This document shows, in pieces, positions 26,849-36,693 of a stretch of DNA of 64,000 nucleotides (position 1 is the first letter of the stretch; each line of letters begins with the position of its first letter). Source of the stretch: Neorhizobium sp. JUb45 (lineage in GTDB: Bacteria > Pseudomonadota > Alphaproteobacteria > Rhizobiales > Rhizobiaceae); contig NZ_SLYW01000003.1 in NCBI RefSeq assembly GCF_004343585.1, forward strand, positions 744,001 to 808,000. Reading direction: 5' to 3'. A program made the position numbers and the translations under genes. Below the pieces are notes generated by a model. That model saw only the letters and a program-made list of their open reading frames with translations. It did no database searches and was not told the origin of the DNA.

Positions 26849-27174
26849 CTTAAATCCTCCCAGAGATGAAACTTAGCAAGTGCAAAGCTAACTGAGCATA
26901 TAGTCATACTTTTGCAAGCGGAATTTTCTCAAAAAAGTAGCATTTTGCAGGGCGTCCCTACTCATGCGGGATATAAACGTTTGAAATCGCCTATAATATC
27001 AGCGATGGCTTGATCAATTTCGATGCTTATTGCCAATTTCCGCTGCTTGACAATCCGAGCCTCCATCCAATAGTCATATTTATCGGCGACGCGTCACTAT
27101 GGCGCAGATGCCGGGGAGTGTTCGGCCCTGAGGAGGCGCCGGGCGGGAGTGAAACACCTACAGGTGATTTGTTT
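26849..27174. promoter_or_regulatory. Divergent promoter region ytfQ / araD1 with a repeated 9-mer
   Basis: 326 non-coding bases, A/T-rich, carrying the promoters of the ytf importer (minus) and the arabinose operon (plus). The 9-mer ATAGTCATA occurs twice in the same orientation: 26900-26908, about 50 bases before ytfQ, and 27070-27078, about 100 bases before araD1. Each copy is next to one promoter, so it is a candidate shared operator, perhaps for the GntR/FadR regulator. A frame extending araD1 upstream to 27010 has no ribosome-binding site. Confidence 0.5.
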
Positions 27175-28167
27175 ATGCTGCGAATTCTTCAGGTTGCGGA
27201 TGAAACCGGCACGGTGCGTGTCGTTGCGTGGGATGGTGAAGGCGAGGCGCGTGTGGTGACGGGTGCCGCCTCCACATACGAACTGGCCCGACAGGCCATC
27301 GCGGCTGGAAAGTCCCTGGCTGAACAGATCAAGACGTCCGGTTTCGGCGACGCGGTCGATCTCGAAAAGGCAGCCGCCGAAAAGCGTATTCGTCTCCCAA
27401 TCACGCATCCCGATCCAGCCCATTTCATCGTCGCCGGCACCGGCCTGACGCATCTCGGTTCGGCCGATGGTCGCGACAAGATGCACAAGGCGGCGCAATC
27501 GGCGGAAAAGCCGACCGATTCCATGCGCATGTTCCTGATGGGCGTCGAAGGCGGCAAGCCGAAAGCCGGTCAGGAAGGCGTGCAGCCGGAATGGTTCTAC
27601 AAGGGTGACGGCTCGCAGTTGCGTGCCACCGGGGAGGATTTGCAATCGCCTGCCTTCGCGCTTGATGGCGGCGAAGAACCGGAACTGGCCGGCATCTATC
27701 TGATCGGCGATGACGGCGTCACCTACCGCGTCGGTTTCTGCCTCGCCAACGAGTTTTCAGATCACGTCACCGAAAAGGGCAATTACCTCTGGCTTGCCCA
27801 TTCCAAGCTGCGTCAGGCAGGCCTTGGCCCGGAACTGCTGGTCGGCGATCTGCCGGAGCATGTGGAAGGTACGTCGCGCATTCTGCGGGATGGCAAGACC
27901 GTGTTCGAAAAGCCTTTCCTGTCGGGCGAGGCGAACATGTCGCACACGATTGCCAATCTCGAACACCACAATTTCAAGTACGATATTTTCCGCCGACCGG
28001 GCGATCTGCATGTGCATTTCTTCGGCACTGCAACGCTGTCCTTCTCCGAAGGCATCAAGACCGAACCGGGCGACGTTTTTGAAATCTCGGCAGCGCCGTT
28101 CAAGCTTCCCCTCGTCAATCGCTTGTCCGTCGCCGCGGCGACGTCGGTCGACGTGCGCAAGCTTTAA
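27175..28167 (+). CDS. araD1: AraD1/GguC family protein (fumarylacetoacetase-like fold)
   Basis: A 330-residue protein of the GguC/AraD1 group, distantly related to fumarylacetoacetate hydrolases. Seen: AGTGLTHLGSADGRD, EWFYKGDG, GIYLIGDDG, FCLANEFSDHVTE and EHHNFKYDIFRRPGDLHVHFFGTATLSF, the last giving acidic/His residues for metal binding. GguC lies with chvE-gguAB in Agrobacterium, and AraD1 is proposed to act on 2-keto-3-deoxy-pentonate in non-phosphorylating arabinose catabolism. Start ATG 27175 has AGGTGA about 9 bases upstream. It is the first gene of the six-gene arabinose operon; the exact reaction is not proven by sequence. Confidence 0.83.
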   Translation: MLRILQVADETGTVRVVAWDGEGEARVVTGAASTYELARQAIAAGKSLAEQIKTSGFGDAVDLEKAAAEKRIRLPITHPDPAHFIVAGTGLTHLGSADGRDKMHKAAQSAEKPTDSMRMFLMGVEGGKPKAGQEGVQPEWFYKGDGSQLRATGEDLQSPAFALDGGEEPELAGIYLIGDDGVTYRVGFCLANEFSDHVTEKGNYLWLAHSKLRQAGLGPELLVGDLPEHVEGTSRILRDGKTVFEKPFLSGEANMSHTIANLEHHNFKYDIFRRPGDLHVHFFGTATLSFSEGIKTEPGDVFEISAAPFKLPLVNRLSVAAATSVDVRKL

Positions 28168-28179
28168 AGGAAGACTGGA

Positions 28180-29106
28180 ATGGGTAATATTCGTCTCGGC
28201 ATCGTCGGGCTCGGCAAGATCGCAAGGGATCAGCACCTCGGTGCCATCGCTGCGACCGACGGTATCGAACTGACGGCGGTGGCCAGTCGCAACGCCGCAC
28301 TGGATGGTGTTCACTGTTTCCGCGACATCGAGGAAATGCTGGCATCGGGTGTCGAACTCGATGCGGTCTCTCTGTGCACGCCGCCGCAGGGCCGTTTCGC
28401 GCAGGCCAAGGCCGCCATCGAAGCCGGCAAGCACCTGATGCTGGAAAAACCGCCGGGCACGACCCTGTCGGAAGTCTATGCGCTGGAGCGCCTGGCGCGT
28501 GACAAGGGCGTGAGCCTCTACACGACATGGCATTCGCGTGCCGCCGCCGCCGTCGAGCCGGTCCGTGACATGCTGGCAACGCGCACCATTCGCTCCGTTG
28601 CCGTCGAATGGAAGGAAGACGTGCGTCACTGGCATCCGGGTCAGGCCTGGATCTGGGAACCGGGTGGCCTCGGCGTGTTCGACCCGGGCATCAATGCGCT
28701 GTCCATCGTCACCCGCATCATGCCGGACAGTTTTCACCTGACGTCATCCGATCTGTCCTTCCCGGCCAACCGGGCAGCGCCGATCGCCGCCAGTCTCGCA
28801 TTCGAAACCGCCGGCGGCATTCCGCTGACGGCCGAATTCGACTGGCGCCAGACCGGACCGCAGACCTGGGATATCCGCATCGACACGGCGGAAGGCTCCA
28901 TCGTCATGACGCATGGCGGCAGTCGCCTGATCGTTGATGGCAAGCCGCAGATCGTCGAGGAAGACCACGAATATCGCCGTCTTTATGAGCGTTTCGTCGA
29001 ACTCGTGCCCAATGCCGGCATCGATGCCGATCTTTCACCGCTGGTGCATGTGGCCGACGCCTTCATGCTTGGCCGTCGCCTCACCGTCGAAGCGTTCGAG
29101 GATTGA
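28180..29106 (+). CDS. Gfo/Idh/MocA dehydrogenase, L-arabinose (D-galactose) 1-dehydrogenase-like
   Basis: A 308-residue NAD(P) sugar dehydrogenase. The Rossmann motif GIVGLGKIARDQHL is at 8-21, and the family EKPPGTT motif near residue 89 carries the catalytic Lys. The C-terminal half follows the Gfo/Idh/MocA beta-sheet with HWHPGQAWIWEPGGLGVFDPGINALS. GIGKIARDQHLPAI-type N-termini are known in the Azospirillum L-arabinose 1-dehydrogenase, which makes L-arabinono-lactone and also accepts D-galactose. Position before an arabinonate-dehydratase-like gene supports this. It starts 12 bases after araD1 with AAGGAAG-like sequence upstream. Confidence 0.84.
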   Translation: MGNIRLGIVGLGKIARDQHLGAIAATDGIELTAVASRNAALDGVHCFRDIEEMLASGVELDAVSLCTPPQGRFAQAKAAIEAGKHLMLEKPPGTTLSEVYALERLARDKGVSLYTTWHSRAAAAVEPVRDMLATRTIRSVAVEWKEDVRHWHPGQAWIWEPGGLGVFDPGINALSIVTRIMPDSFHLTSSDLSFPANRAAPIAASLAFETAGGIPLTAEFDWRQTGPQTWDIRIDTAEGSIVMTHGGSRLIVDGKPQIVEEDHEYRRLYERFVELVPNAGIDADLSPLVHVADAFMLGRRLTVEAFED

Positions 29107-29151
29107 GATGAACACTCGATCCGCCCCATCTTTCAATTCGAGAACCGCATC

Positions 29152-30984
29152 ATGAGCAATTCCGAAAACCACGATCCGAAAGCCATCGTCGAAGCTGCAA
29201 AGGGCCGCAAGCTGCGCTCGCGCGCCTGGTTCGACAATCCCGACAATGTCGACATGACGGCGCTTTATCTCGAGCGTTACATGAACTTTGGCCTCAGCCA
29301 GGCAGAGCTGCAGTCGGATCGCCCGATCATCGGCATCGCCCAGACCGGTTCGGATCTTTCGCCCTGCAACCGTCACCATCTGGAACTGGCACATCGCCTG
29401 CGCGAAGGCATTCGTGAAGCCGGTGGCATCGCCATCGAATTCCCGGTCCACCCGATCCAGGAAACGGGAAAACGCCCGACGGCGGGCCTCGACCGTAACC
29501 TCGCCTATCTCGGCCTCGTCGAAGTGCTCTATGGCTACCCGCTCGATGGCGTCGTGCTGACCATCGGCTGCGACAAGACCACGCCGGCCTGTCTGATGGC
29601 GGCGGCCACCGTCAACATCCCGGCCATTGCGCTTTCCGTCGGCCCGATGCTGAACGGCTGGTTCCGTGGCGAGCGTACCGGTTCCGGCACCATCGTCTGG
29701 AAGGCGCGCGAACTGCTGGCCAAGGGCGAGATCGATTATGCCGGCTTCGTCAAGCTGGTCGCTTCCTCGGCGCCGTCCACCGGTTATTGCAACACGATGG
29801 GCACGGCAACGACCATGAACTCGCTTGCCGAAGCGCTCGGCATGCAGCTTCCCGGTTCGGCTGCCATCCCGGCGCCGTATCGCGACCGTCAGGAAGTTTC
29901 CTATCTCACCGGCCTGCGCATCGTCGACATGGTCCGGGAAGACCTGAAGCCTTCCGACATCATGACCAAGGAAGCTTTCATCAACGCAATCCGCGTCAAC
30001 TCGGCGATCGGCGGCTCCACCAATGCGCCGATCCACCTCAACGGTCTCGCCCGCCATATCGGCGTGGAACTGACGGTCGATGACTGGCAGCATTACGGCG
30101 AGGAAGTGCCGCTGCTGGTCAACCTGCAGCCGGCCGGCGAATATCTCGGCGAAGACTATTACCATGCCGGCGGTGTTCCGGCCGTCGTCAACCAGCTGAT
30201 GACGCAGGGTCTCATCCACGAGGATGCGATGACGGTCAACGGCAAGACGATCGGTGAAAACTGTCGCGGCGCGGTGATCGAGGACGACAAGGTCATCCGC
30301 ACCTACGACAATCCGCTGAAGCCGCATGCCGGTTTCCGCGTCCTGCGCGGCAACCTGTTCAACTCGGCCATCATGAAAAAGAGCGTGATCTCGGAAGAAT
30401 TCCGCAATCGCTACCTGTCCAATCCGAACGACCCGGAAGCCTTCGAGGGCCGTGCTGTGGTGTTCGATGGACCGGAAGATTACCATCACCGCATCGACGA
30501 TCCGTCGCTCGCCATCGACGGCACGACGGTGCTGTTCATGCGCGGTGCCGGCCCGATCGGTTATCCGGGTGCTGCCGAAGTCGTCAACATGCGTGCCCCG
30601 GATTATCTGCTCAAGGAAGGCATCAGCTCGCTGCCTTGCGTTGGTGATGGTCGCCAGTCCGGTACATCCGGCAGCCCGTCCATCCTCAATGCCTCGCCGG
30701 AAGCGGCGGCAGGCGGCGGTCTCGCCATCCTGCGCACCGGCGACCGCGTGCGCATCGATGTCGGCCGCGGTACGGCGGATATCCTGATTTCGCCGGAGGA
30801 ACTGGAAGCGCGTCACAAGGCACTCGCGGCCGATGGTGGCTACCAGTACCCCAAGCATCAGACGCCATGGCAGGAAATCCAGCGTGGCATCGTCGGGCAG
30901 ATGGAATCCGGTGCGGTTCTCGAGCCGGCGATCAAATACCAGCGCATCGCCCAGACTGCAGGTCTGCCGCGCGACAACCACTAG
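29152..30984 (+). CDS. IlvD/Edd family dehydratase, L-arabinonate dehydratase-like
   Basis: A 610-residue iron-sulfur dehydratase. Three cysteines placed for cluster binding are Cys72 (DLSPCNRHH), Cys140 ([11 protein letters not shown]) and Cys213 ([10 protein letters not shown]), a spacing that matches the [2Fe-2S] sugar-acid dehydratases such as rhizobial L-arabinonate dehydratase. The catalytic-serine loop [14 protein letters not shown] is at 497-510. It would convert L-arabinonate (or fuconate/galactonate) to the 2-keto-3-deoxy acid. Gene order dehydrogenase then dehydratase then ChvE importer fits an oxidative L-arabinose route. Edd (6-phosphogluconate) and IlvD are the other family options but fit the context less well. 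Confidence 0.88.
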   Translation: MSNSENHDPKAIVEAAKGRKLRSRAWFDNPDNVDMTALYLERYMNFGLSQAELQSDRPIIGIAQTGSDLSPCNRHHLELAHRLREGIREAGGIAIEFPVHPIQETGKRPTAGLDRNLAYLGLVEVLYGYPLDGVVLTIGCDKTTPACLMAAATVNIPAIALSVGPMLNGWFRGERTGSGTIVWKARELLAKGEIDYAGFVKLVASSAPSTGYCNTMGTATTMNSLAEALGMQLPGSAAIPAPYRDRQEVSYLTGLRIVDMVREDLKPSDIMTKEAFINAIRVNSAIGGSTNAPIHLNGLARHIGVELTVDDWQHYGEEVPLLVNLQPAGEYLGEDYYHAGGVPAVVNQLMTQGLIHEDAMTVNGKTIGENCRGAVIEDDKVIRTYDNPLKPHAGFRVLRGNLFNSAIMKKSVISEEFRNRYLSNPNDPEAFEGRAVVFDGPEDYHHRIDDPSLAIDGTTVLFMRGAGPIGYPGAAEVVNMRAPDYLLKEGISSLPCVGDGRQSGTSGSPSILNASPEAAAGGGLAILRTGDRVRIDVGRGTADILISPEELEARHKALAADGGYQYPKHQTPWQEIQRGIVGQMESGAVLEPAIKYQRIAQTAGLPRDNH

Positions 30985-31043
30985 CATTCCCACTGAAAAT
31001 CAGGGGTGGTTTTCGGGCGATGCTGCACACAGACTGATTGAAC

Positions 31044-31102
31044 GGCGGCGTCTCGCGCGCCGCCGAGGAGCACGAGGAATTGGTGACGGCCGCCGGCCGT
31101 CA
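31044..31102 (+). promoter_or_regulatory. Two strong hairpins in the leader of the chvE-like gene
   Basis: Hairpin one pairs GGCGGCG (31044-31050) with CGCCGCC (31058-31064) over a 7-base loop. Hairpin two pairs TGACGGCC (31084-31091) with GGCCGTCA (31095-31102) over a 3-base loop. Both arms are perfect. They lie 53-111 bases before ATG 31155, in the 170-base gap after the dehydratase gene. There is no U-run, so a leader structure that stabilises or regulates chvE mRNA is more likely than termination. Confidence 0.55.
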
Positions 31103-31154
31103 TCTGGAGGATCAAGCGGCTCGTTGGGAGCACGCTTTTTTTGGGAGAGAAGCC

Positions 31155-32216
31155 ATGACTATATTCAAATATCTGTCGACGGTGGCGATCGCTGCTGCCG
31201 TCGCCTTTGCCGCACCGGCATTTGCGGCCGACAAGGGCCTCGTCGGCGTTGCCATGCCGACCAAGTCCTCGGCGCGCTGGATCGCCGACGGCGACAACAT
31301 GATCAAGGTTCTGCAGGAGCGCGGTTACCAGACCGATCTCCAGTACGCCGAAGACGATATCCCGAACCAGCTTTCGCAGATCGAAAACATGATCACCAAG
31401 GGCGCCAAGGTGCTCGTGGTCGCCTCGATCGACGGCACGACGCTGTCGGACGTCCTTGCCCAGGCCCATACGGCCGGCATCAAGGTCATCGCTTATGACC
31501 GCCTGATCCGCGACACGCCGAATGTCGACTATTACGCGACCTTCGATAACTTCCAGGTTGGCGTTCTGCAGGCAACCACGCTGGTCAAGGCCCTCAAGGC
31601 CGACACCGAAAAGGGCCCGTTCAACATCGAACTGTTCGGCGGTTCGCCGGACGATAACAACGCCTACTTCTTCTATGACGGCGCCATGAGCGTTCTTCAG
31701 CCGCTGATCGACAAGGGCACGCTCGTTGTCGGCTCCGGCCAGACCGGCATGGACAAGGTCGCCACCCTGCGTTGGGACCCGGCAACCGCACAGGCTCGTA
31801 TGGACGCCATCCTGTCCTCGACCTATTCCGACAAGAAGCTGAACGCTGTTCTGTCGCCTTACGACGGTATCTCGATCGGCATCCTGTCGTCGGTCAAGGG
31901 CGTTGGTTACGGCTCCGGCGACTCGCCGATGCCTTTCGTTTCCGGTCAGGACGCTGAAGTGCCTTCGGTCAAGTCGATCATCGCCGGCGAACAGTATTCG
32001 ACCATCTTCAAGGACACCCGTGACCTTGCAAAGGTCACCGTCGACATGGTCGATGCCGTCATGAACGGCAAGGAACCGCAGGTTAACGACACCAAGACCT
32101 ACAATAACGGCAACAAGGTCGTACCGTCCTACCTGCTGAAGCCGGTTGCCATCGACAAGACCAATGTCGATCTTCTGGTCAAGAGCGGTTACTACACCGA
32201 AGCACAGATCAAGTAA
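31155..32216 (+). CDS. chvE: Multiple-sugar-binding periplasmic protein, ChvE-like
   Basis: A 353-residue class I sugar-binding protein. The signal peptide is ~24 residues (cut at AFA-ADKG). The mature start [20 protein letters not shown], then [51 protein letters not shown] and [14 protein letters not shown] are the pattern of ChvE/XylF-like proteins binding L-arabinose, D-galactose, D-xylose and glucose. In Agrobacterium ChvE also presents sugars to the VirA sensor; nothing here shows that role. The ATG at 31155 has GGGAGAG upstream; a frame open to 31038 lacks a signal peptide. It feeds GguA/GguB encoded next. Confidence 0.92.
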   Translation: MTIFKYLSTVAIAAAVAFAAPAFAADKGLVGVAMPTKSSARWIADGDNMIKVLQERGYQTDLQYAEDDIPNQLSQIENMITKGAKVLVVASIDGTTLSDVLAQAHTAGIKVIAYDRLIRDTPNVDYYATFDNFQVGVLQATTLVKALKADTEKGPFNIELFGGSPDDNNAYFFYDGAMSVLQPLIDKGTLVVGSGQTGMDKVATLRWDPATAQARMDAILSSTYSDKKLNAVLSPYDGISIGILSSVKGVGYGSGDSPMPFVSGQDAEVPSVKSIIAGEQYSTIFKDTRDLAKVTVDMVDAVMNGKEPQVNDTKTYNNGNKVVPSYLLKPVAIDKTNVDLLVKSGYYTEAQIK

Positions 32217-32226
32217 TTCGATAATG

Positions 32227-32250
32227 CCGCGCGGCGTTTTAGCCGCGCGG
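32227..32250 (+). repeat. Intercistronic stem-loop between chvE and gguA
   Basis: CCGCGCGGC (32227-32235), 6-base loop, GCCGCGCGG (32242-32250): a perfect 9-bp GC stem followed by TTCCTTTAT. It starts 11 bases after the chvE stop. It could act as a partial terminator or 3'-end stabiliser, giving more binding protein than membrane complex. Confidence 0.7.
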
Positions 32251-32272
32251 TTCCTTTATATTGGGAGTTGTC

Positions 32273-33832
32273 ATGCTTGATCCCGTAATATCTGCTGCGG
32301 AAAAGCCGCCTATTCTTGAAATGCGCGCCATTTCGAAAAGTTTTGGCGCCGTGAAGGCGCTCTCCGATGTCAGTTTTGATGTCAGGGAAGGCGAGATCCA
32401 CGCGCTCGTCGGCGAAAATGGCGCCGGCAAGTCCACCTTGATGAAGGTCCTTTCGGGCGTTTACCCGCACGGTTCCTACGAGGGCTCTATCCTTTTCGGC
32501 GGCGAAGAACGGCATTTTCGCGATATCAACGACAGCGAAAAGCTCGGCATCATCATCATCCATCAGGAACTTGCGCTGATCCCGCTGATGTCGATTGCGG
32601 AGAATATCTTTCTCGCCAAGGCGCCGGCAAAATTCGGCGTCATCGATCGCGATACCCGCTATCGGCGCACCCGCGAATTGCTCGCCAAGGTGGGGCTGAC
32701 CGAAGCGCCGGAAACGCTGATCACCAATCTCGGCGTCGGCAAGCAGCAGCTGGTGGAAATCGCCAAGGCGCTGTCGAAAGACGTACGCCTGCTGATCCTC
32801 GACGAGCCGACGGCCTCGCTTAACGAGACCGATAGCGCCGCCCTTCTGGAGCTTCTGAAGGAATTCCGTCGCGCCGGCATCACCTCGATCATGATCAGCC
32901 ACAAGCTGAACGAGATCACCGAAGTCGCCGACCGCATTACGGTTCTGCGCGATGGTCGCACCGTTGGCACGCTCGATTGTCACGAGGGTGCGGTCGATGA
33001 GGACGAGATCGTCCGCCGCATGGTCGACCGCGATCTCGAAAGCCGCTATCCGGCCCGCACGCCGAAAATCGGCGAGGTGATCTTCGAGGTCGAGAACTGG
33101 TCCGTATACCATCCGCAGCATTCCAGCCGGCAGATGGTCAAGAATGTCTCGATGAAGGTTCGGGCCGGCGAAGTCGTCGGCATTTCGGGCCTGATGGGCG
33201 CCGGACGCACCGAATTCGCCATGAGCGTGTTCGGCCGCGCCTATGGCCGCGATATCACCGGCACCGTGAAAATCCACGGCAAGGAAGTGGATACGTCCGA
33301 CGTTCACAAGGCCATCAAGGCGGGCCTTGCCTATGTCACCGAAGACCGCAAGCATCTGGGCCTGATCCTGGCGGAGGATATCCGCAAGAATGTCTCGCTT
33401 GCGCATCTCGGCGGTGTTTCGAGCTCGGGCGTGATCGACGACATCAAGGAAATGAAGGTGGCGCAGGAATTCCGCACCCGCATGCGGATACGCAGCCATA
33501 ACGTCTATCAGGAAACCGGAAAACTTTCGGGCGGCAACCAGCAGAAGGTGGTGCTGTCGAAATGGCTGTTCACCAGCCCGGATATCCTCATCCTCGACGA
33601 GCCGACACGCGGTATCGATGTCGGCGCGAAATACGAAATCTATTCCATCATCAACGAACTTGCGGATGCCGGTAAGGCCGTCGTCGTGATCTCGTCGGAA
33701 ATGCCCGAGCTTATCGGCACATGCGACCGGATCATGGTGATGCACGAGGGCGAATTTGTCGGCGAAGTGGCCGGCGAAGAGGCTACGCAGGAAAATATCA
33801 TGCGCGCCATCATGCGCCGCAAGGGGAGATAA
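32273..33832 (+). CDS. gguA: Sugar ABC transporter ATP-binding protein GguA
   Basis: A 519-residue double ATPase of the xylose/multiple-sugar class. First domain: Walker [10 protein letters not shown], signature [15 protein letters not shown], Walker [16 protein letters not shown]. Second domain: degenerate GLMGAGRTE, signature [29 protein letters not shown]. The insert [12 protein letters not shown] and [14 protein letters not shown] are features of the GguA/XylG branch. The ATG at 32273 has GGGAG 5 bases upstream; an in-frame TTG at 32261 is upstream of that site and is rejected. It is followed after 4 bases by gguB. Confidence 0.92.
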   Translation: MLDPVISAAEKPPILEMRAISKSFGAVKALSDVSFDVREGEIHALVGENGAGKSTLMKVLSGVYPHGSYEGSILFGGEERHFRDINDSEKLGIIIIHQELALIPLMSIAENIFLAKAPAKFGVIDRDTRYRRTRELLAKVGLTEAPETLITNLGVGKQQLVEIAKALSKDVRLLILDEPTASLNETDSAALLELLKEFRRAGITSIMISHKLNEITEVADRITVLRDGRTVGTLDCHEGAVDEDEIVRRMVDRDLESRYPARTPKIGEVIFEVENWSVYHPQHSSRQMVKNVSMKVRAGEVVGISGLMGAGRTEFAMSVFGRAYGRDITGTVKIHGKEVDTSDVHKAIKAGLAYVTEDRKHLGLILAEDIRKNVSLAHLGGVSSSGVIDDIKEMKVAQEFRTRMRIRSHNVYQETGKLSGGNQQKVVLSKWLFTSPDILILDEPTRGIDVGAKYEIYSIINELADAGKAVVVISSEMPELIGTCDRIMVMHEGEFVGEVAGEEATQENIMRAIMRRKGR

Positions 33833-33836
33833 ACCC

Positions 33837-35027
33837 ATGAGCACTCCACAGGAAGCAACTATCGCTCCCAAAGCGGCGACCGGTTTCTGGAAGGAAAACC
33901 TTCGCGACTACGGCATGCTGATCTCGCTGGTCGTCATCGTCATCTTCTTCCAGTTCGCCACCGACGGCATTCTTTTGAAGCCGCTCAACGTCACCAACAT
34001 CATCCTGCAGAACTCCTATATCGTCATCATGGCGCTGGGCATGCTGATGGTCATCGTCACCGGCCATATCGACCTTTCGGTCGGCTCTGTGGCTGGCTTT
34101 ATCGGCGGCCTTGCCGGCCTGTTGATGGTCCGCTGGGGCGTCGATATCTGGCTCTCGATCATCGCCTGCCTTGTGGTTGGTGGTGTGATCGGCGGCGTCC
34201 AGGGGTATTTTGTCGCCTATTTCAAGATCCCGTCCTTCATCGTCACGCTCGCCGGCATGCTGGTCTTCCGTGGTCTGATGATCGCCATCCTCGGCAGCCA
34301 GGCCATCGGCCCGTTCCCGCCGATCTTCCAGAAACTGTCCTCCGGCTACGTCGTCGAACTGATCTCGTCGGATGGCGGCATCTATCTGACCTCGTTGCTT
34401 ATCGGCCTCATTCTCGCAGCCCTGCTCGTCTGGCAGAATGTTCGCAGCCGCTCGCGCCGCGTCATGCATGAGGTCGAAAGCGAGCCTTTCGGTTTCTTCA
34501 TCGGCAAGAACATTCTCGTTCTCGCCGCCGTCGGTTACGTCGCCTACCTGATCTCCTCGCATCGCGGCCTGCCCAACGTGCTGATCATCATGGCCGTGCT
34601 GATCGTCGCCTATGGCTTCTTCACCAACCGCACCATTCTCGGCCGGCAGATCTATGCCGTCGGCGGCAATGCCCGCGCAGCCGAACTGTCGGGTATCAAG
34701 ACCACGCGTCTGGTGTTCTGGACCTTCGTCAACATGGGCGTTCTGGCAGCGCTTGCCGGCCTCGTTGTTGCCGCGCGTTTGAACAGCGCCACGCCAAAAG
34801 CCGGTACCGGCTTCGAGCTTGACGTCATCGCGGCCTGCTTCATCGGCGGCGCCTCGGCTTATGGTGGTGTCGGCAAGGTTACCGGCGCGGTCATCGGCGC
34901 CTTCCTGATGGGCGTCATGAACAACGGCATGTCCATTCTCGGCATCGGCATCGATTACCAGCAGGTCATCAAGGGGCTTGTTCTGCTCGGCGCTGTCTGC
35001 GTGGATGTCTACAACCAGCGTCGCTGA
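33837..35027 (+). CDS. gguB: Sugar ABC transporter permease GguB
   Basis: A 396-residue permease, longer than RbsC-type proteins as is usual for the XylH/GguB branch, with about ten hydrophobic segments. Motifs: VTGHIDLSVGSVAGFIGG, YAVGGNARAAELSGIKT and ELDVIAACFIGGASAYGGVG. It is the last gene of the arabinose operon and ends 13 bases from the convergent sensor kinase stop. The ATG at 33837 has GGGGAG upstream; longer frames run into gguA. Confidence 0.92.
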   Translation: MSTPQEATIAPKAATGFWKENLRDYGMLISLVVIVIFFQFATDGILLKPLNVTNIILQNSYIVIMALGMLMVIVTGHIDLSVGSVAGFIGGLAGLLMVRWGVDIWLSIIACLVVGGVIGGVQGYFVAYFKIPSFIVTLAGMLVFRGLMIAILGSQAIGPFPPIFQKLSSGYVVELISSDGGIYLTSLLIGLILAALLVWQNVRSRSRRVMHEVESEPFGFFIGKNILVLAAVGYVAYLISSHRGLPNVLIIMAVLIVAYGFFTNRTILGRQIYAVGGNARAAELSGIKTTRLVFWTFVNMGVLAALAGLVVAARLNSATPKAGTGFELDVIAACFIGGASAYGGVGKVTGAVIGAFLMGVMNNGMSILGIGIDYQQVIKGLVLLGAVCVDVYNQRR

Positions 35028-35040
35028 TCGTTTCCGATCG

Positions 35041-36594
35041 TCACGACATCGATACCGGCGCCGTCATCTCGAAGACGGCGCCGTTTTCGTTTCGCAGTGT
35101 ATGGGTACCGTGCAACTGCTTCACGAAACTGCCGATCAGCTTGCTGCCCATGCCGACGCGCCGCTCGGTTTCCACGACAAGTCCCGGTCCGTCATCACGG
35201 ATGCTCAGGCTGAATTCGTCGCCCTGTTCCTGCAGTGAAACAGTCAATGTTCCGGCATTTCGTCCGGCAAAGGCATATTTGAATGCGTTGGATACGACCT
35301 CGTTGATGATCATGCCGAGTGGCAGCGCCTGCTCCCGGTCGACCGTTACAGCCTGCAGATCGAGATCCAGCTTAACCGGTGTGTCATATGCCGAAGCAAC
35401 ATCCTTGATCAGCTTCTCCGCATAGGCTGCGACGTCGACCCGTTCGAACTGGTCGTTCTGGTAGATCTGTTCATGCACGGCAATCATCGCGCCCACCCGG
35501 CGGCTCATGTCGCTGCGTGCTTCCGGCGGCAGCGGCTGCAGGCGCACCAGCGCCAGCACCGCCTGCAGATTGTTCTTCACGCGGTGGTGGATCTCGCGCA
35601 GCAGAAAGCGGTTGCGCTCGAGCGCCTGTTCCAGTTCCTCGTTGCGCGCGGCGTAACGATAGAGCAGCCGCGTGATCCAGAACGATGCCAGCACCAGCAC
35701 GAACATCAGCGGCACGGCAAACAGCGCGTCGGACCAGACATTGTTCCAGAACTGGTCCAGCACTTCCTGTCGCTCGATGGCGGTCAGCGAGATCAGCGGC
35801 CAGCCATTGACCTTCCAGAAGCCGACAATGCGGGAATAACCGTCGATCGGCGAAACCGGGCTGTGATAGACGCCCGACTGCGCGGTGCGCGTCATCGGGT
35901 ACCATTCGGTGGTGCTGAGATCGACCGCCTTTGCGGAGACCGGGCGGCGCGCCACCAGCCAGCCGTCGTCGCGCACGGCAGAAACGGTGGAATGCGGACC
36001 AAGCCCCATCGAAGCCCAGAAACGGTCCATTGTCTCGTTCGGAATGGCGATCGTGGCAACGCCGACGAATTGCGCATTGCGGGTGATCCGGCGTGCGATC
36101 ATGAAGGCCGGCTTGGAGGTGCGCTCGTCCTCGAACAGCCGCGATACGGTCATCGGTTCGCCGTCGCGCAGGCGCTGGAAATAACCGCGATCGCCATGGT
36201 TCAGCGGCGCGGCATTCGGAATGCTTGAAAGGCGCTGCAGGCCGTTTGCATCGAAAACCGAATATTCGAAGCCGGAAGGCAGGTCTCCGACCGCTTCGGC
36301 AATGTTGGCCAGCGCGTTTTCAGGTGAAGCGATCGGATCGTCGCCCAGCGCGGAATCGATACGGCGTAGCGCCTGGTTGCTGGCTTCCATCATCCATTCG
36401 ACATGGGCTGCCACAACATGTGCAGAGGATATCGCCCGTGCTTCGCCGGCGGCCAGCGAACTCTTGTAGTTCTCCAGCAGGATCAGGCCGGTGACGGTGG
36501 TAATGGCGAGGAGGAAAATGCCCGTCAGCCACAGGGGCAGCGTCGGCATGGCGCGAAGCGAACGCGGCGATGCGGGCATTGATTCGTCAGACAC
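35041..36594 (-). CDS. Membrane sensor histidine kinase, HisKA_2/HWE type
   Basis: A 517-residue kinase. Membrane segments at ~20-42 and ~288-308 flank a ~245-residue periplasmic double-Cache-like sensor domain (DANGLQRLSSIP, NHGDRGYFQRLRDGEPMTVSRLFEDE, WPLISLTAIE). A coiled linker (RNEELEQALERNRFLL) leads to the HisKA_2 phospho-acceptor in EIHHRVKNNLQAV (His336/337) and an HATPase domain with MIINEVVSNAFKYAF and DDGPGL. The ligand is unknown; Cache domains often bind small organic acids or amino acids. The start appears to be GTG 36594 with AAGGGG ~10 bases upstream. No adjacent response regulator is present. Confidence 0.9.
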   Translation of the reverse strand: MSDESMPASPRSLRAMPTLPLWLTGIFLLAITTVTGLILLENYKSSLAAGEARAISSAHVVAAHVEWMMEASNQALRRIDSALGDDPIASPENALANIAEAVGDLPSGFEYSVFDANGLQRLSSIPNAAPLNHGDRGYFQRLRDGEPMTVSRLFEDERTSKPAFMIARRITRNAQFVGVATIAIPNETMDRFWASMGLGPHSTVSAVRDDGWLVARRPVSAKAVDLSTTEWYPMTRTAQSGVYHSPVSPIDGYSRIVGFWKVNGWPLISLTAIERQEVLDQFWNNVWSDALFAVPLMFVLVLASFWITRLLYRYAARNEELEQALERNRFLLREIHHRVKNNLQAVLALVRLQPLPPEARSDMSRRVGAMIAVHEQIYQNDQFERVDVAAYAEKLIKDVASAYDTPVKLDLDLQAVTVDREQALPLGMIINEVVSNAFKYAFAGRNAGTLTVSLQEQGDEFSLSIRDDGPGLVVETERRVGMGSKLIGSFVKQLHGTHTLRNENGAVFEMTAPVSMS

Positions 36595-36693
36595 GACCGC
36601 GATTCCCCTTCTTGTCCCGCAGTCGTATCATGTTGGTGCGGAAGTCAAAACGCCATTCCATTCAATGCTTAACCAAATTTTAACCGCAGGAGT

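Noticed and set aside
27010-27174. Longer N-terminus for the AraD1/GguC gene
   Set aside because: The extra 55 residues resemble no family member and cover an A/T-rich promoter region; AGGTGA lies before ATG 27175.
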